From assembly GCA_032173965.1 (NCBI GenBank), contig JAVUNC010000005.1:46920501-46984500 (forward strand): DNA of 64,000 nt. Direction: 5' to 3'. The position numbers were made by a program, and so were the translations under genes. This document shows, one piece after another, positions 37,201-47,985 of this stretch (position 1 is its first letter; each line of letters starts with the position of its first letter). The notes below the pieces were generated by a model, which saw nothing but the letters and a program-made list of their open reading frames with translations, was not told the DNA's origin and ran no database searches. This DNA is from Sitta carolinensis (Eukaryota > Chordata > Aves > Passeriformes > Sittidae).

Positions 37201-38184
37201 GCTAGATCTACTCAACTGAAGATCAAACCAGAGCCAAGGAAGTAGTAGCATACATATACACCTACTCCTCCCCCTCAGGTGTGCAGGGTTGCTGCCTCAA
37301 TGCCTTCAGAAGAAGGATGGAGGTCTAAAAACTAAAGTTTGCAGTGAAACTGGCAAAAGCGCAGCAGAGCTGCCTAAAACCCAGGTATATATATACCACT
37401 CCAGTGTGGCAAAAAGTCATGCCTGACAAAACCACTCAGCCACAGAGAAGCTGTTCCAGCCACTGCCTTCATACAGCATCCCACAACACCTCCAGGGTAA
37501 GGCATGCTGTCTCCCTTCTGCTCCAGATGCTGCTGCAGGAAATGCAAGCCAAACCTCCAGACAAGATCCTCTCCAACATGGAGTAGGCCTGTTTCCTTTA
37601 ATCTGTAAAAGTAGGGAATGTGTTGGTGGAGGGAAGCAAAAGAACAAACAATATTTTCAGCGGTGATGGGCTAACATAGACAGGGTGTGCTGGTCTTCCT
37701 GGTATCAGCATAGAGCAGAAGGGAATGGGCAACACCCAGGTTTGTCTCCTGTACTATCAGGAGTGACTGGGGAAAACGGTCAGGCACAGGCCTTTCTTTG
37801 CCATGGTGGCAGCTGGCAATGGAAACACACTGCTTGTAGGGCTGTGGTAAAAAGGAACAGAACAGCTAAGGTCCTGTGCCAGGGATGCAAAAAGTCACAT
37901 GCAAGCATTGGGCAGGCAGGAATGGAAGCTGCACACAACTGTAGGGCAACAAGGGACAGGGAGCACCCCAGGTTACAGCCATATCCCTGCAGAGAGGCAG
38001 CCTTGGCCAAAACCAGAAAAGCTTGTTCTGCTTATTTCTTCCGTAAGTGGGAAAAACCCAGATGTTCAAAATAAAGTATTTCCCTCACTGTGGAGGAAAA
38101 CAGAAATGTGGTTATGAAGCCAAGACAGACAATATACATGGATTCAAGAGCAGCAGCAGCCCCACAGGCACAGAGCAGTGGTGG
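34242..38184. other. Non-genic stretch upstream of a CpG island
   Basis: Mixed AT-rich DNA containing a TG microsatellite at 36101. From about 36.4 kb onward GC content is slightly higher, without CpG enrichment and without a supported exon. Confidence 0.4.
36101..36126 (+). repeat. (TG)n microsatellite
   Basis: About thirteen TG-type dinucleotides with a single TA interruption. Confidence 0.92.
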
Positions 38185-38880
38185 GGGGCCGTGCCGGGCT
38201 ATGGGAAAGCCGCAGGGGAGCTCGACTTTGCGGCGCCTCTGAGAGGGAGGCCAGGGCGAGGGGGAGAGAGAAGGAGGAGGAGGCGGCGGGAGAATGCTAG
38301 GGGGAAGAGGGAAACAGATCCGGTTTGGGCCGGTTTGAGCCGGTTGGGGCCGGTTGGGGCGCTGCAAGGACACAATAGCGGCTGATGCCGCCCCTGCAGC
38401 CGGGCGGGCGCTACTCTCCGGGACGGATCACCAGAACCTTCGGAGCGGGGCACCGCGCCACCGCCGGCAGCCGCGAAATGGCCCGGCCAAGCTACGCCGC
38501 AGCCGGGAGCTGGAGCCGCCTCCAGCCGTAATCCGCTCCTGGCTTCCCACCGCGCCCCGCGGGGCCCCAGGCCGGCGGCGGGGCAGGAGGCCCCGGTGTC
38601 GGGTTTCAGCCGGAGGAGCCGGTTGTGCGGCCGGGGGAGGGGAGCGCCGGGGGAAGGGCGCCCCAGGGCCGCGCTCGAAGGGCCGCTGCCGCGGGCAACC
38701 CGCAGGGCAGTGACGGCCCCTGACGCGTCCCAGCCACCCCCGGGGAGATGCCCCCGGCCGCCGGTGCGGGTCCCTCTGCGCACATGCTGCTCCCGCCCGG
38801 CGGGAGCAAGGGGCAGTCGTGGCCCGGGGTGTGCCCATCGTGCCGCAGGGATGATAAGGCTGTGTGGGGCAGCGCCGCTG
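38185..38880. promoter_or_regulatory. CpG island, probable promoter
   Basis: About 700 bases of very GC-rich sequence with dense CpG, sharply distinct from the AT-rich, CpG-poor flanks. Such islands in birds usually mark constitutive promoters. Long open frames cross it on both strands (for example 229 and 224 codons on the minus strand), but these reflect lack of AT-rich stop codons and should not be taken as genes. No TATA box is seen. Direction is unclear; short ATG frames exist on both strands and I could not choose a first exon. A four-copy 10-bp repeat lies inside. Confidence 0.78.
38320..38360. repeat. Four tandem 10-bp CCGGTT units in the CpG island
   Basis: CCGG occurs at 38320, 38330, 38340 and 38350 with exactly six bases between copies. 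The spacers are TTTGGG, TTTGAG, TTGGGG and TTGGGG. The spacing equals one DNA helical turn. It also fits the published CNRG-N6-CNRG pattern bound by the TFCP2/LBP-1 factors, so the array could be a promoter element rather than a plain minisatellite. Confidence 0.8.
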
Positions 38881-41683
38881 AGACACACTGGGGTGGGTGG
38901 GGAGCCTTTGCGTCCTGGTTATGCATGGAGAGGAAACGCGGGTTTTCTCAGTAACCCTTAGGCTCAGGGTTTTGGTGTGAAATGCCCGTTTTCTAGGTTC
39001 CTTTACGACTTTGTTTGTAAAAGCATAAGTATTACATTTGATCTGCCGCCGTACCTTTCGAAGTACAAAATGGCTTCTGAACTCTTGTAGGGGAAGCTTC
39101 AATGCCCCCTGAAATACATTTGCTGATTTCTCGTCTGACTTTCTTTGGGTAACAATTTTACGCTTTAATATTTAAGCTAGTAGAAGGTGCATTTTTATTC
39201 TTTCTCAGCCTAAACTACTGTTGGTTTGATTGTATTTTCTAAATCCATTTTCAGTGGTGATCTACAGCATAATAAATTCATCAGCTTTTAACAAATGGTA
39301 CACTTTTCAACTCTACCTATTACTTGAATGGAGACAAAGTCAGTTACTGGTGTTCATATTATTTTGGTTTTTCTGTCACACTGGGCTGGTAACAGCCATA
39401 TATGCTGGCCTGTGGTGTTTCAGCTTAACAGCTAACTCAAATCATTTAATCGTCATACTGAACAACAAAAACAGCCTTGTCCTCTCTTTTTCGATTAGCT
39501 CAGATCTCTCCATGTGTCTTTAATCTCCTCATGAACATTTGATATGCTTCTAGGTTCAGTCTTTCATCCCTGTGTATCCTACTGGGTTATACTGTTCTCC
39601 AGATATCTCTGAAGATGAGAGATGCACCCCGTCCACCTGTCCATCATTTACAGTGGGTTTACTAATTGTTTGCTTGTTCATGTTGGGGTTTTTTTTGTTC
39701 CTTAGTGAGTGTCAGTTTTTCATTGCTGGCAGAGGTGGGAGTGGTGATGCGGACAACGTGCTCTTTTGAATAGTTTTCTGACCCATCTAGAGTCTGTAGA
39801 ACCATTTGGAGACACCATTGATAAAAACCATGACCACGCAGCGGTATTGTCACATATCTTGCCAGAAGTGGAGCTACTCTGATAACTCCAAAGCAGCCAC
39901 AGGATGTAATCTAGCTCAAGCAGAATCTAAGTGTGTAGGAAGCAACAGGGCATATTTTGTTCTTCAAAAAAGTAAAGGAGTCAGCATATGTTAGTTTGGA
40001 CAAACTGAGATTTTACAAGCACTAGCCATGGACAGAGTCACTAGGCCAGAGGTGTTCATGTTTCAGCTCAATGTGATTATTAAAAGACATTTGCCAGTTG
40101 CTCATATCCTTATTTTCCTCCAAGAAGATGCACAAGTAAATACAGCTTATCAGCAGGTACTTTTGATCTTCATGATAGAAAAATTAATGAAAATAGAGAT
40201 GTTTTTAGTAAATATATTGGTTACTGCAGTACAGTCTACTGTGGTGGTTTGGGTAAGTTAGCTGTGCTGTACTGTTCTGATACTCCATGTTGCCAAAGGA
40301 TGGGGGTGAGTCCCTTCGTATACTGTGGAATTAAAATTATTTTGAAATCCATGGGACGGTTTATCCTCCTAGCTCTGCTTCTGGGTTTTTTTCTGTTTTA
40401 ATAATAAAATGCATACCCGTGGGTCATCAGAGGAATAAAGAGACTTAAATCCAATACTTTTGTTCTTTAGTTTCACGGTTATTGTGTCTTGAAGCATTTC
40501 TGCACTTCAGAAAGTTAGACCTGCTATCTGCGACACCAACACAGAACTGTAAACTCCTGCTGCAGACAGATTATTTTTACCCATGCTGATTTGAGAAGCA
40601 TGACTCAATGAGTAAACTGTTTCCTGCCTCTGTCTCTTAAATATTGGTGAATATGTGTTGCTACAGTCAGACTTACTGTGTTAATTTTGAAATGTACTGA
40701 ATTTTTGTAACAAAGAAAGGTCAAAATTATGAAAGACCATTTTCCCCTCTTTTTTTATTCCACCATCTCCCCCAGAGTGTTTATTATAGCATTATGGTGT
40801 AAACATAAGAGTGAGTGTCAAATAAGTGAGTCAAACATGAAGTAGATTCTTCGTTATTTGTGTGTTTCAAATGTTATGGTTAATGCATTGCATGGTGAGT
40901 TTATGTTTCAGCACTTCAAAGGAACAACATTGTGTCACCTGTGTCACAGATCCTTTTATTGCATAGGCATGAAAAAAATTTGTTCACTTAAGATGAATTA
41001 AGGGGAGTTCTGAAGGTCACTGCAAGTTGTGTCAAGCACAGGACACCCATCATCTGAATTAATTTCTAGGCTCTGCGTCTCTTCTCAGATTACTGTTGTT
41101 TAGATTTTTAAATAAAATTGAATTGGCAGTCATTTTTCCCCTATCTGCAAAGATTAGAACTGAAGATTCCTTATGTGTAGGCACAATTGCCACAAGTGTC
41201 TAAAGCTACATAGGATGTTCAGTGAAATATTTTGCTTCCATTGCTCTTCATCCACTGTTGCTTAGGCAATAACGAACTTTGAACATGGGTCCTGCAAAAT
41301 AAATGTAAGAGAAATTCAGTCTTTTTAGTGTAAATTCTACATATACAAACATACTGTAAAGCATTGCTTAATAAAATTGAATACTTATAAATGGAATTTG
41401 TTTATTTAATTCTCAATTTGCTTGATGTTATTAATGGGGTGTAAGACCATAGAACTAACAAAATAGCCTTCCAGAAGATAATGGAGCATCTTCTTTTTTG
41501 TTACTGTCTTGTCATCGAACATAACATCTTGATCAAACTACAGTTTGTGTAATTTCATTTGGTCAGCTCAAGGTTTAGGCCACTGTGGTACACTGCATGT
41601 GTTTGCAGAATTACAGAGGTACTTTGTTCTGTCTCAGACCTGGCTGAATTTTAACTCTGCAGACAGACCTCCTAGGTCTGTCA
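38881..41683. other. Non-genic stretch
   Basis: AT-rich flank of the CpG island. No exon, RNA gene or repeat recognised. If the island fires to the right, the first intron would be here. Confidence 0.4.
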
Positions 41684-42063
41684 GAAGTGGAGGGTCTGGA
41701 GCCCAAGTCTTACAAGGACCAGCTGAAGGCGATGGGGATGTTCAGTCTGGAGAACAGAAAGCTCAGGAGAGACCTTTTCACTCTAGAACTACCTGAAAGG
41801 AGGTTGTAGCAAGTGTCCAAGTAACAGGACAACAGGAAATAGCTTCAAAACCAGGGGAGATTTAGACTGGATATTAGGAAAAAATTGTTCATGAAAAGGA
41901 TCGTCAAGTATCATACAGGCGGCCCAGGGAAGCGGTGGAGTCACCATTCCTGGAGGTATTGAAAAGACGCATAGATGTAGCACTTAGGGACATGGTTTAA
42001 GGTTGGCCTTGGCAGTTCTGGGTTAATAGTTGGACTTGAACATCTTAGAGGTCTTTTCCAATA
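41684..42063 (+). mobile_element. CR1 LINE 3' fragment (plus strand)
   Basis: About 380 bases of CR1 3' region in sense orientation. Diagnostic blocks in order are: GAAGTGGAGGGTCTGGAGCC, ATGTTCAGTCTGGAGAACAG, CTACCTGAAAGGAGGTTGTA, AGATTTAGACTGGATATTAG, GGAGTCACCATTCCTGGAGG, TTAGGGACATGGTTTAAGG and CTTAGAGGTCTTTTCCAA. The usual terminal ATTCTATG repeats are not evident after position 42063. It is 5'-truncated and non-coding. Confidence 0.95.
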
Positions 42064-44029
42064 CTTCTTACCCACATTTCCAGTATATTGTTATTTTCTT
42101 TCACAAGATATTGGCCACACGCAAGTTACAGAATTAATCGAAATTATACAACAAAGGAAACATCCACAAAAGTCTTGTGGTTTTTGATGTAAATAGAAGT
42201 TGTGTGGTAGGCTACCAGTGTTAGTCTGGGCATTGCTCACGTTTTTTAACAATTTACAACTCTGCGAAGTCTCTAGATTTGTTACTAAATTGAGCCTTGG
42301 CTAATAATTTTTGTTGGTTTTAATTGTAAAAAAGCCTGAATCATTCTGTTAGCATTTGGTCAGGTTTTAACTTACTGCTAACACAAAGAAATGTGGACTC
42401 TTGGATACTTCTTATCTTTTCAACACTTGAAGAGTGTGTTGTTTCCCCTTCTTTGGGGACATACTGATCCTGACTGGTCGCTACTTGACATTTTCTTTGC
42501 TTCCTCTATCTTAAGAATTCAACAAGTTTTCTTCACTTTTTTTATGCATACAAAATAAATCAAATTCTTTGTTGCTATAGCATTTAGGAAATGCTTTCCG
42601 CTTTGTTACTTTTGAGGATTAAAATATAGATAATAGGATATACTGAGATGAGTAATTGCTTATCTAGGTTATTCTGTTTGCTTTGTTTTCTATAGTGCTT
42701 TATAAATTAAAACTTGTGTTAAAATCTCACATGTAGTTCTTTGATTGTAATCTGGCTTTCTTTAACAGCTAGAGTAAAAACTGCTTCATTTATTCCCTTG
42801 CTTTAGAGAATTCTAATTTTCTCCCACTGGAAAAGGAAGTGTTGCATCCTTTGGGACAACTGAGACTAGAAGTAGTCTGGTTTCAGGGCAAGTTTACTGT
42901 TGCTCCAAAATTCCCTAAATCTTTGAGGGCAAGAGAGATTGTTCTCCACTTTGGGTTCTTGATCATAGCAACAAGAAGCTTGGCAAATAATGTATTTAAA
43001 GAATAAAATGCTGTATTCTCTTGTGCTGTTAAGTCAAATGGAAAAACAACAGAACAACAATAAAAGCCAACACCAAAACAAAAAAAAAAAAAAAACACCC
43101 AGATTAATTAATTTTGCTTGGAGCATTTAAAAACACTTTCCAGCTGAAATTAAACATGGAAAATTCTCAAGGCCTAATGTGGACAGCTAAAACATAAAAA
43201 TACTTTCAGAAGTCTCATATATAACAATTTGTTGTGATTAAAACTATTCTGAACCCTCAGTAACGATATATTAGGAAGTGTCTGTTAACATAAAAGTAAT
43301 CACAACTAATTAACAATGGGGACTCATGAGAAATAAATGTTAAGGGTAAGGACATAGACTATTTTTCTTTTTCTCCAGAGGTCCCATGCTCTAAAACTGC
43401 CATTATTGTTTTCTGGCTTGTGGTTATTTGCAATAGAATAGAGTAACTAGAAAGGCTTAGGGGATCATAAGTCTTCTCTTCAATTGTCTAACCTACATTT
43501 GGTATTGTCTGGCAGTCTCTTTTAAGTTACCTGAGAGGAGGGGGGAACCTGATCTGCTGCACAGCACCTAATTCATTCACATGATAGCCACATCCAGACC
43601 TGACTACCTGTGAAATTTGCTGAAGAAGGTCAGAGAAGAATCTAGAACACCTCTCCCTCTGTAGATGTCTTGATTAAGAATTTACATTAGCAAAGTATTA
43701 CACATTTCCCTAATTTTAAATGGCAGCATGGTCATGAATGCATTTTTGGGGTTTTTTTACAGTCTGAAGAATTTTGGTGACTCAGAACTTGACAAAAAGA
43801 GGGAAGGAGGAAGAGAAGGATGCTAAACTACGTCTCTCTCCTTTCTTACAAAGTGAAACACAAAATTAGAAGAGTTGAGAACAGGTCCTGTAAGATAGCA
43901 CCAGAAGAGAAGCAACTATGGTGAAGAGAATGGAAAGAGAGAACAGGCTGGAAAAACTACACAAGGCATAAGAGTTAAAACAAAAGGATTGTAGATTGAA
44001 AAAGGACGATTAGTGATGGAGGTTGGCAG
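42064..44029. other. Non-genic stretch
   Basis: AT-rich, with one 16-base A run at 43080-43095. Nothing else recognised. Confidence 0.45.
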
Positions 44030-44456
44030 TGCTGTAGTTTAGGACTTGTCCCCAGTTCAGCGTTCCCACTGACTCTCCAAACCACACTGCCACTCTCTCT
44101 CACTCCCCTCATTTCTCCCTCCCCACTGTGGTAAGATAGAGAGGGCAGGAAAGGCAAAGATCACGGGTTGAGATAAGAGCAATTAACTGGAAACAGCAAT
44201 GAGATAAGAAGATGAACAGGAACAGAAACAATACTAATTACAGAGGAGATAAGAAAAGAAATTATTGTCACAGAAAAAGAATGATAATAGACAACACTGG
44301 ATGGTTCCCTCTGCCCCATTTTCTAAAGCAAAAGGAAAACCTTATCCCTGGAAGAGTCTCTTTTCCCTGCCCTGGCAATGGTATGAGATGGTATAAAACA
44401 CCCTCCGTGTCCTAGTACTGCCCTCTCCAGAATACTTTAAAAAATTAAACCTGACA
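44030..44456 (-). mobile_element. ERVL-like LTR (family A), minus strand
   Basis: A near-full-length copy of the family seen at 32.2 and 56.7 kb, inverted. The left edge is TGCTGTAGTTTAGGACTTGT, the complement of the 3' end. Then come AGTTCAGCGTTCCCACTGAC, AGGAAAGGCAAAGATCACGG and TTGAGATAAGAGCAATTAAC, a segment with AACACTGGATGGTTCCCTCT, and the right edge AAATTAAACCTGACA. It is about 427 bases with TG...CA ends, well diverged from the other copies and without internal genes. Confidence 0.72.
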
Positions 44457-47423
44457 CAATGGAAAGGAATAACCCAGGAAGAAGGTTAAATAAATGAAGA
44501 ATAAAACAGTTAAGAAGTAGGAATTAATGAACAAGTAGATCTGCAGATTTACGTCCAGAAATCTTTTGGAGGTCTGAATATCTCCATAGACCTCAGTATA
44601 AGATCTGCTTTTTTTCTCACAGATTTATCTTCTAAATATGAAAAAGTTTTGATTGGCATAGGCTAGCTTAGAGTTCATAGCACAAAACGTGAAGTATTTT
44701 GGTACAGCAGTGCAGACCATGGTTTAAAAACATCATGTTTACAGGTCTTTAACCTATGAAATACCCAAGTAATTGTGACTCATCTGGTCTTTAGTTATTG
44801 AGCTTTGCCTCAGAGCTGAGATAAGGTTAGTAATGTAGTATTCCTGGACATACCTTTTAAATGACATTCATTGATTGGACAATAGCATTTGTGTGAGTTA
44901 CAGTTTTTATGAATGCATTTTTCTGATTTCCACAGTTTACTCATGGGTGGTGGTGGTGGGTGTTTTAATGAACATACCCTGTAATACTTCTTCTCTTGAA
45001 CTGGACTAAGGAACTTCTGGCATTAATTTTTCATTATTCGCTTTAATTAAACAACAACTACCTTGTTTCAACCAATATTAGAAAAGTTTGTACTCCTTTA
45101 TAGTGCCAGAGAATGGTTTCTGTCACCACATATATGCACGTATTGGCAAATAAAACAGAGAAGTATCAGACCTGTACAGGAGAAATATATTTTGCCAGTG
45201 TTTTTCTAAGGAAGTGTCTCCTGTTATTAGGTTCTTCCTGATTTTAGACAATATACTGTGTACAGTTTTTCTGGAGAAGTGGAATTGATCAAAGAGTCTC
45301 CTGATTTCATTGTCATTTTTAACCTACTAGAAGTAAATCGCAGTTCTCCTAGTTTGAGTAATAACTTGGGTAATTATATAAGATATAGCACCAGTTCTGG
45401 ATCACACATGTACCCTTGGCTAGAAGGAAGGAATGTATGTACTGAATGTCATAGATTTCACATGCATATTTTTTAACAGTGCCTCTTATCACACCAGTTC
45501 ATTTGTTTACACAAGCTATTTCTTGTTTTGCTCTCATTGTGAGGTTTTTTATTTAATGCTGAGGTTACACGAAGTGTTCAGTGTATGATGGCAAAGGCAG
45601 TAAGTTCCAAATGCCAACAGAGATATATAAAAAATTGTTTCAGAGCGAAAGAAAAACACTGAAAACTGATGCGACTGCAGCAGAATTCAAAATATCACTA
45701 ATTTATATCTTGTTAATGTCTTGTTAAACGTATGTCATAGTTCCAAATTTTTCTTAATGTAATTTGAGCAGGACACATACTTTCAAGCAAACTATACTTC
45801 CATATCTAAAATGAAAAGGCAGAAGTTATTTGAAGTCTTACTGTGAAACGCTCCGTGCAATCAGGACTGTGAAACCAGGGAAAAATAGCAAAAAGTGTTT
45901 ATCTTCCTTTATGCTCGTGGTAGGATTGCTAAAAAAAGAGAGAAGGAGGGAGAATTTTGCTCATTGATCATTCAGATACCTCACAATTGAACAATAGTGC
46001 TCTAACCGAAAGCCTGTGCCTGGAATGGAAATCCTCTCCCACACCCTTCCAGACTGACCTCCCCTCCCCCCATCTACCATAGCTCGTATTTCAAAGCTGA
46101 GCTGGTCGCTAGCAGAGTGTGAGCTGCCGGGAGGAAAGCATTATTTGCTCAAAAGAAAAATAGAGGAGCAACCATTAACTGACCCCTCATGCCCCACTCC
46201 CCACAGGACAAGACAGATTTCTATATAAGAGATGAATTTGCTATTCCTCATTGGTACAGCAAATCTCCTAAAAACCATCGTGCGTGCCCACCTACACAAG
46301 GGCTTCGTCATGATCAAGAGGCTGCATCTCCTCCCAGAAAGCTGAGTAGGTCATGACAGCTAACTTGTCCCTGTGTTCACATGTGATCAAGTCCTAAAGC
46401 CCAATCCAGATTGTTGTTCTCATGTGATTTAGGCAATCTGCTTACATCTGGTCAGAAGAGAAGCATGAATCAATAAAAACAAAGTTTATAAAAGGGCACC
46501 AAAATTACGCTGTTGTCCTTGGGCACAGGACATTTAGAGGACTCTTGCCTCTACTAAGAAATGTTTATTTAGATAGTTACATTTTGTACCAACAGACACT
46601 GCAAGTGGTTATGTATAAATAGTTGAGGGTCTTTTGCTCCTGCTTTGAACAAAAAAAAAAAAAAAAAAAATCAGCAGCAATGCCTCTTGCATTGTACCTG
46701 CATCTCTTCTTAGCATTTTTGGTCTCATGGCTCTATTAGTCATGGAAACTGGGATGGCTGAATTTTCTTTAACTTTGTCAGTCAAACTCTAAGAAATTGG
46801 GGAGGACAGTTCCAAAATCTGAAATTAAAAATGCAATATTAGAAAAGTTTTATAAAAGCCAGGGATATTTTTGCTTTTCTTCTTCTGCATCTTTTCTTTG
46901 GCAATGAATATTCACTCACTACTAATCATCAACCATAACTGAAGCATTTTTGTTAATGGGTGCACAATGTGCTTGGAATATATTTTGATTCCCAGATAAG
47001 TTTTATATTTAACTGCAAGAGACCTTTCCATGGAATTAGGTGTGATGACACAAAGGAAATTACTTGGAAAAATGGCTGGACATAGAGTGACGTGATGGCA
47101 ATATAATAAACTCAACATTAAATGTCTATAAATAGATGAACAAATTAAGCCGAGTGGCATTGGCTATTGTACAGGAATTTTTATTCAAATAAGCATGCAG
47201 ATATGTTTTTCCCTTGAAATATTCATATTTGTCCAATAAACATTCTTTATCTCATATCATCATAGTAAGTATGGAATTAAGAGATTTTTCCCTACCAAAG
47301 CTCAGTATTTGAGGGTGACACGGCAAAAAACCCAAAAGGGTCAATGTGGGAACCAGGACATCCTTCTGACTGTCTTGGGAAGATTTATAAGTCACAAGAA
47401 TTTAGATAGAATGATAATTAGTG
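44457..47423. other. Non-genic stretch
   Basis: AT-rich, with a 20-base A run at 46651-46670. The 45.9-46.4 kb part is less AT-rich, but no element or exon was identified. Confidence 0.45.
46651..46670 (+). repeat. (A)20 homopolymer
   Basis: Twenty A residues. No associated retrocopy recognised. Confidence 0.92.
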
Positions 47424-47985
47424 TGTCACAGGGTGAAAAAAGTATAATTTTGGGATTTTAAAGTGTGAGATCAGGGGACAAAGATGGAGGAAATGGGGTG
47501 TGTCCCTTAGCTTCTTCTTTGTCCTCTTGTTCTTCATCTTCTGTGGTGGTGTGGCACATTTTGGTTGGTCTAGAACAAAAGTACACTGTACAACATAGTG
47601 GATAGATATTGGAGAATTGTTATAAATAAAGCATATGTAATTTTCAGTATAAAAGATAGTGCCCTCCCAGGGGCGGACAGGGGGAGAGCACAGCCCAAGG
47701 AGAGAACACCACAACCTAGCCAGGAGAGAGCACAGTGAGGAATTCAGCACAGCCTGGCCTGCAGAGAAGACCGTGGCGGGCCAGGGAATGAATATGAGAT
47801 AAGCAAAGAATAAACAAATTCCTGAACACGAGAAAACAGATGACTCAACCGCTTCTTCAGACGCAGGGCTGGGGGAAAACAGAAAGCCTTCACAGAGACA
47901 CAGAGACAAGTTAAGTTAGGTGAAAGCCAAGCTCACAAAACTCTCAGAAACCCCAAGAAGGCCCAGACAAGAAAAACAAAACAGC
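47424..47985 (+). mobile_element. ERV LTR (family C), plus strand
   Basis: An LTR beginning about TGTCACAGGGTGAAAAAAGT. It carries GGGGACAAAGATGGAGGAAA, a TTCTTCTTTGTCCTCTTGTT pyrimidine run and AGTACACTGTACAACATAGT. A good TATA box, GTATAAAAG, lies at 47648 and the polyadenylation signal AATAAA at 47809-47814, about 160 bases apart as expected for R. The following CGCAGGGCTGGGGGAAA resembles U5. I recognise the layout from songbird LTRs. The right boundary is approximate. The 163-codon minus-strand frame over it is incidental. Confidence 0.65.

Noticed and set aside
47418..47909. 163-codon minus-strand frame
   Set aside because: It lies across an ERV LTR in antisense and is explained by that repeat.
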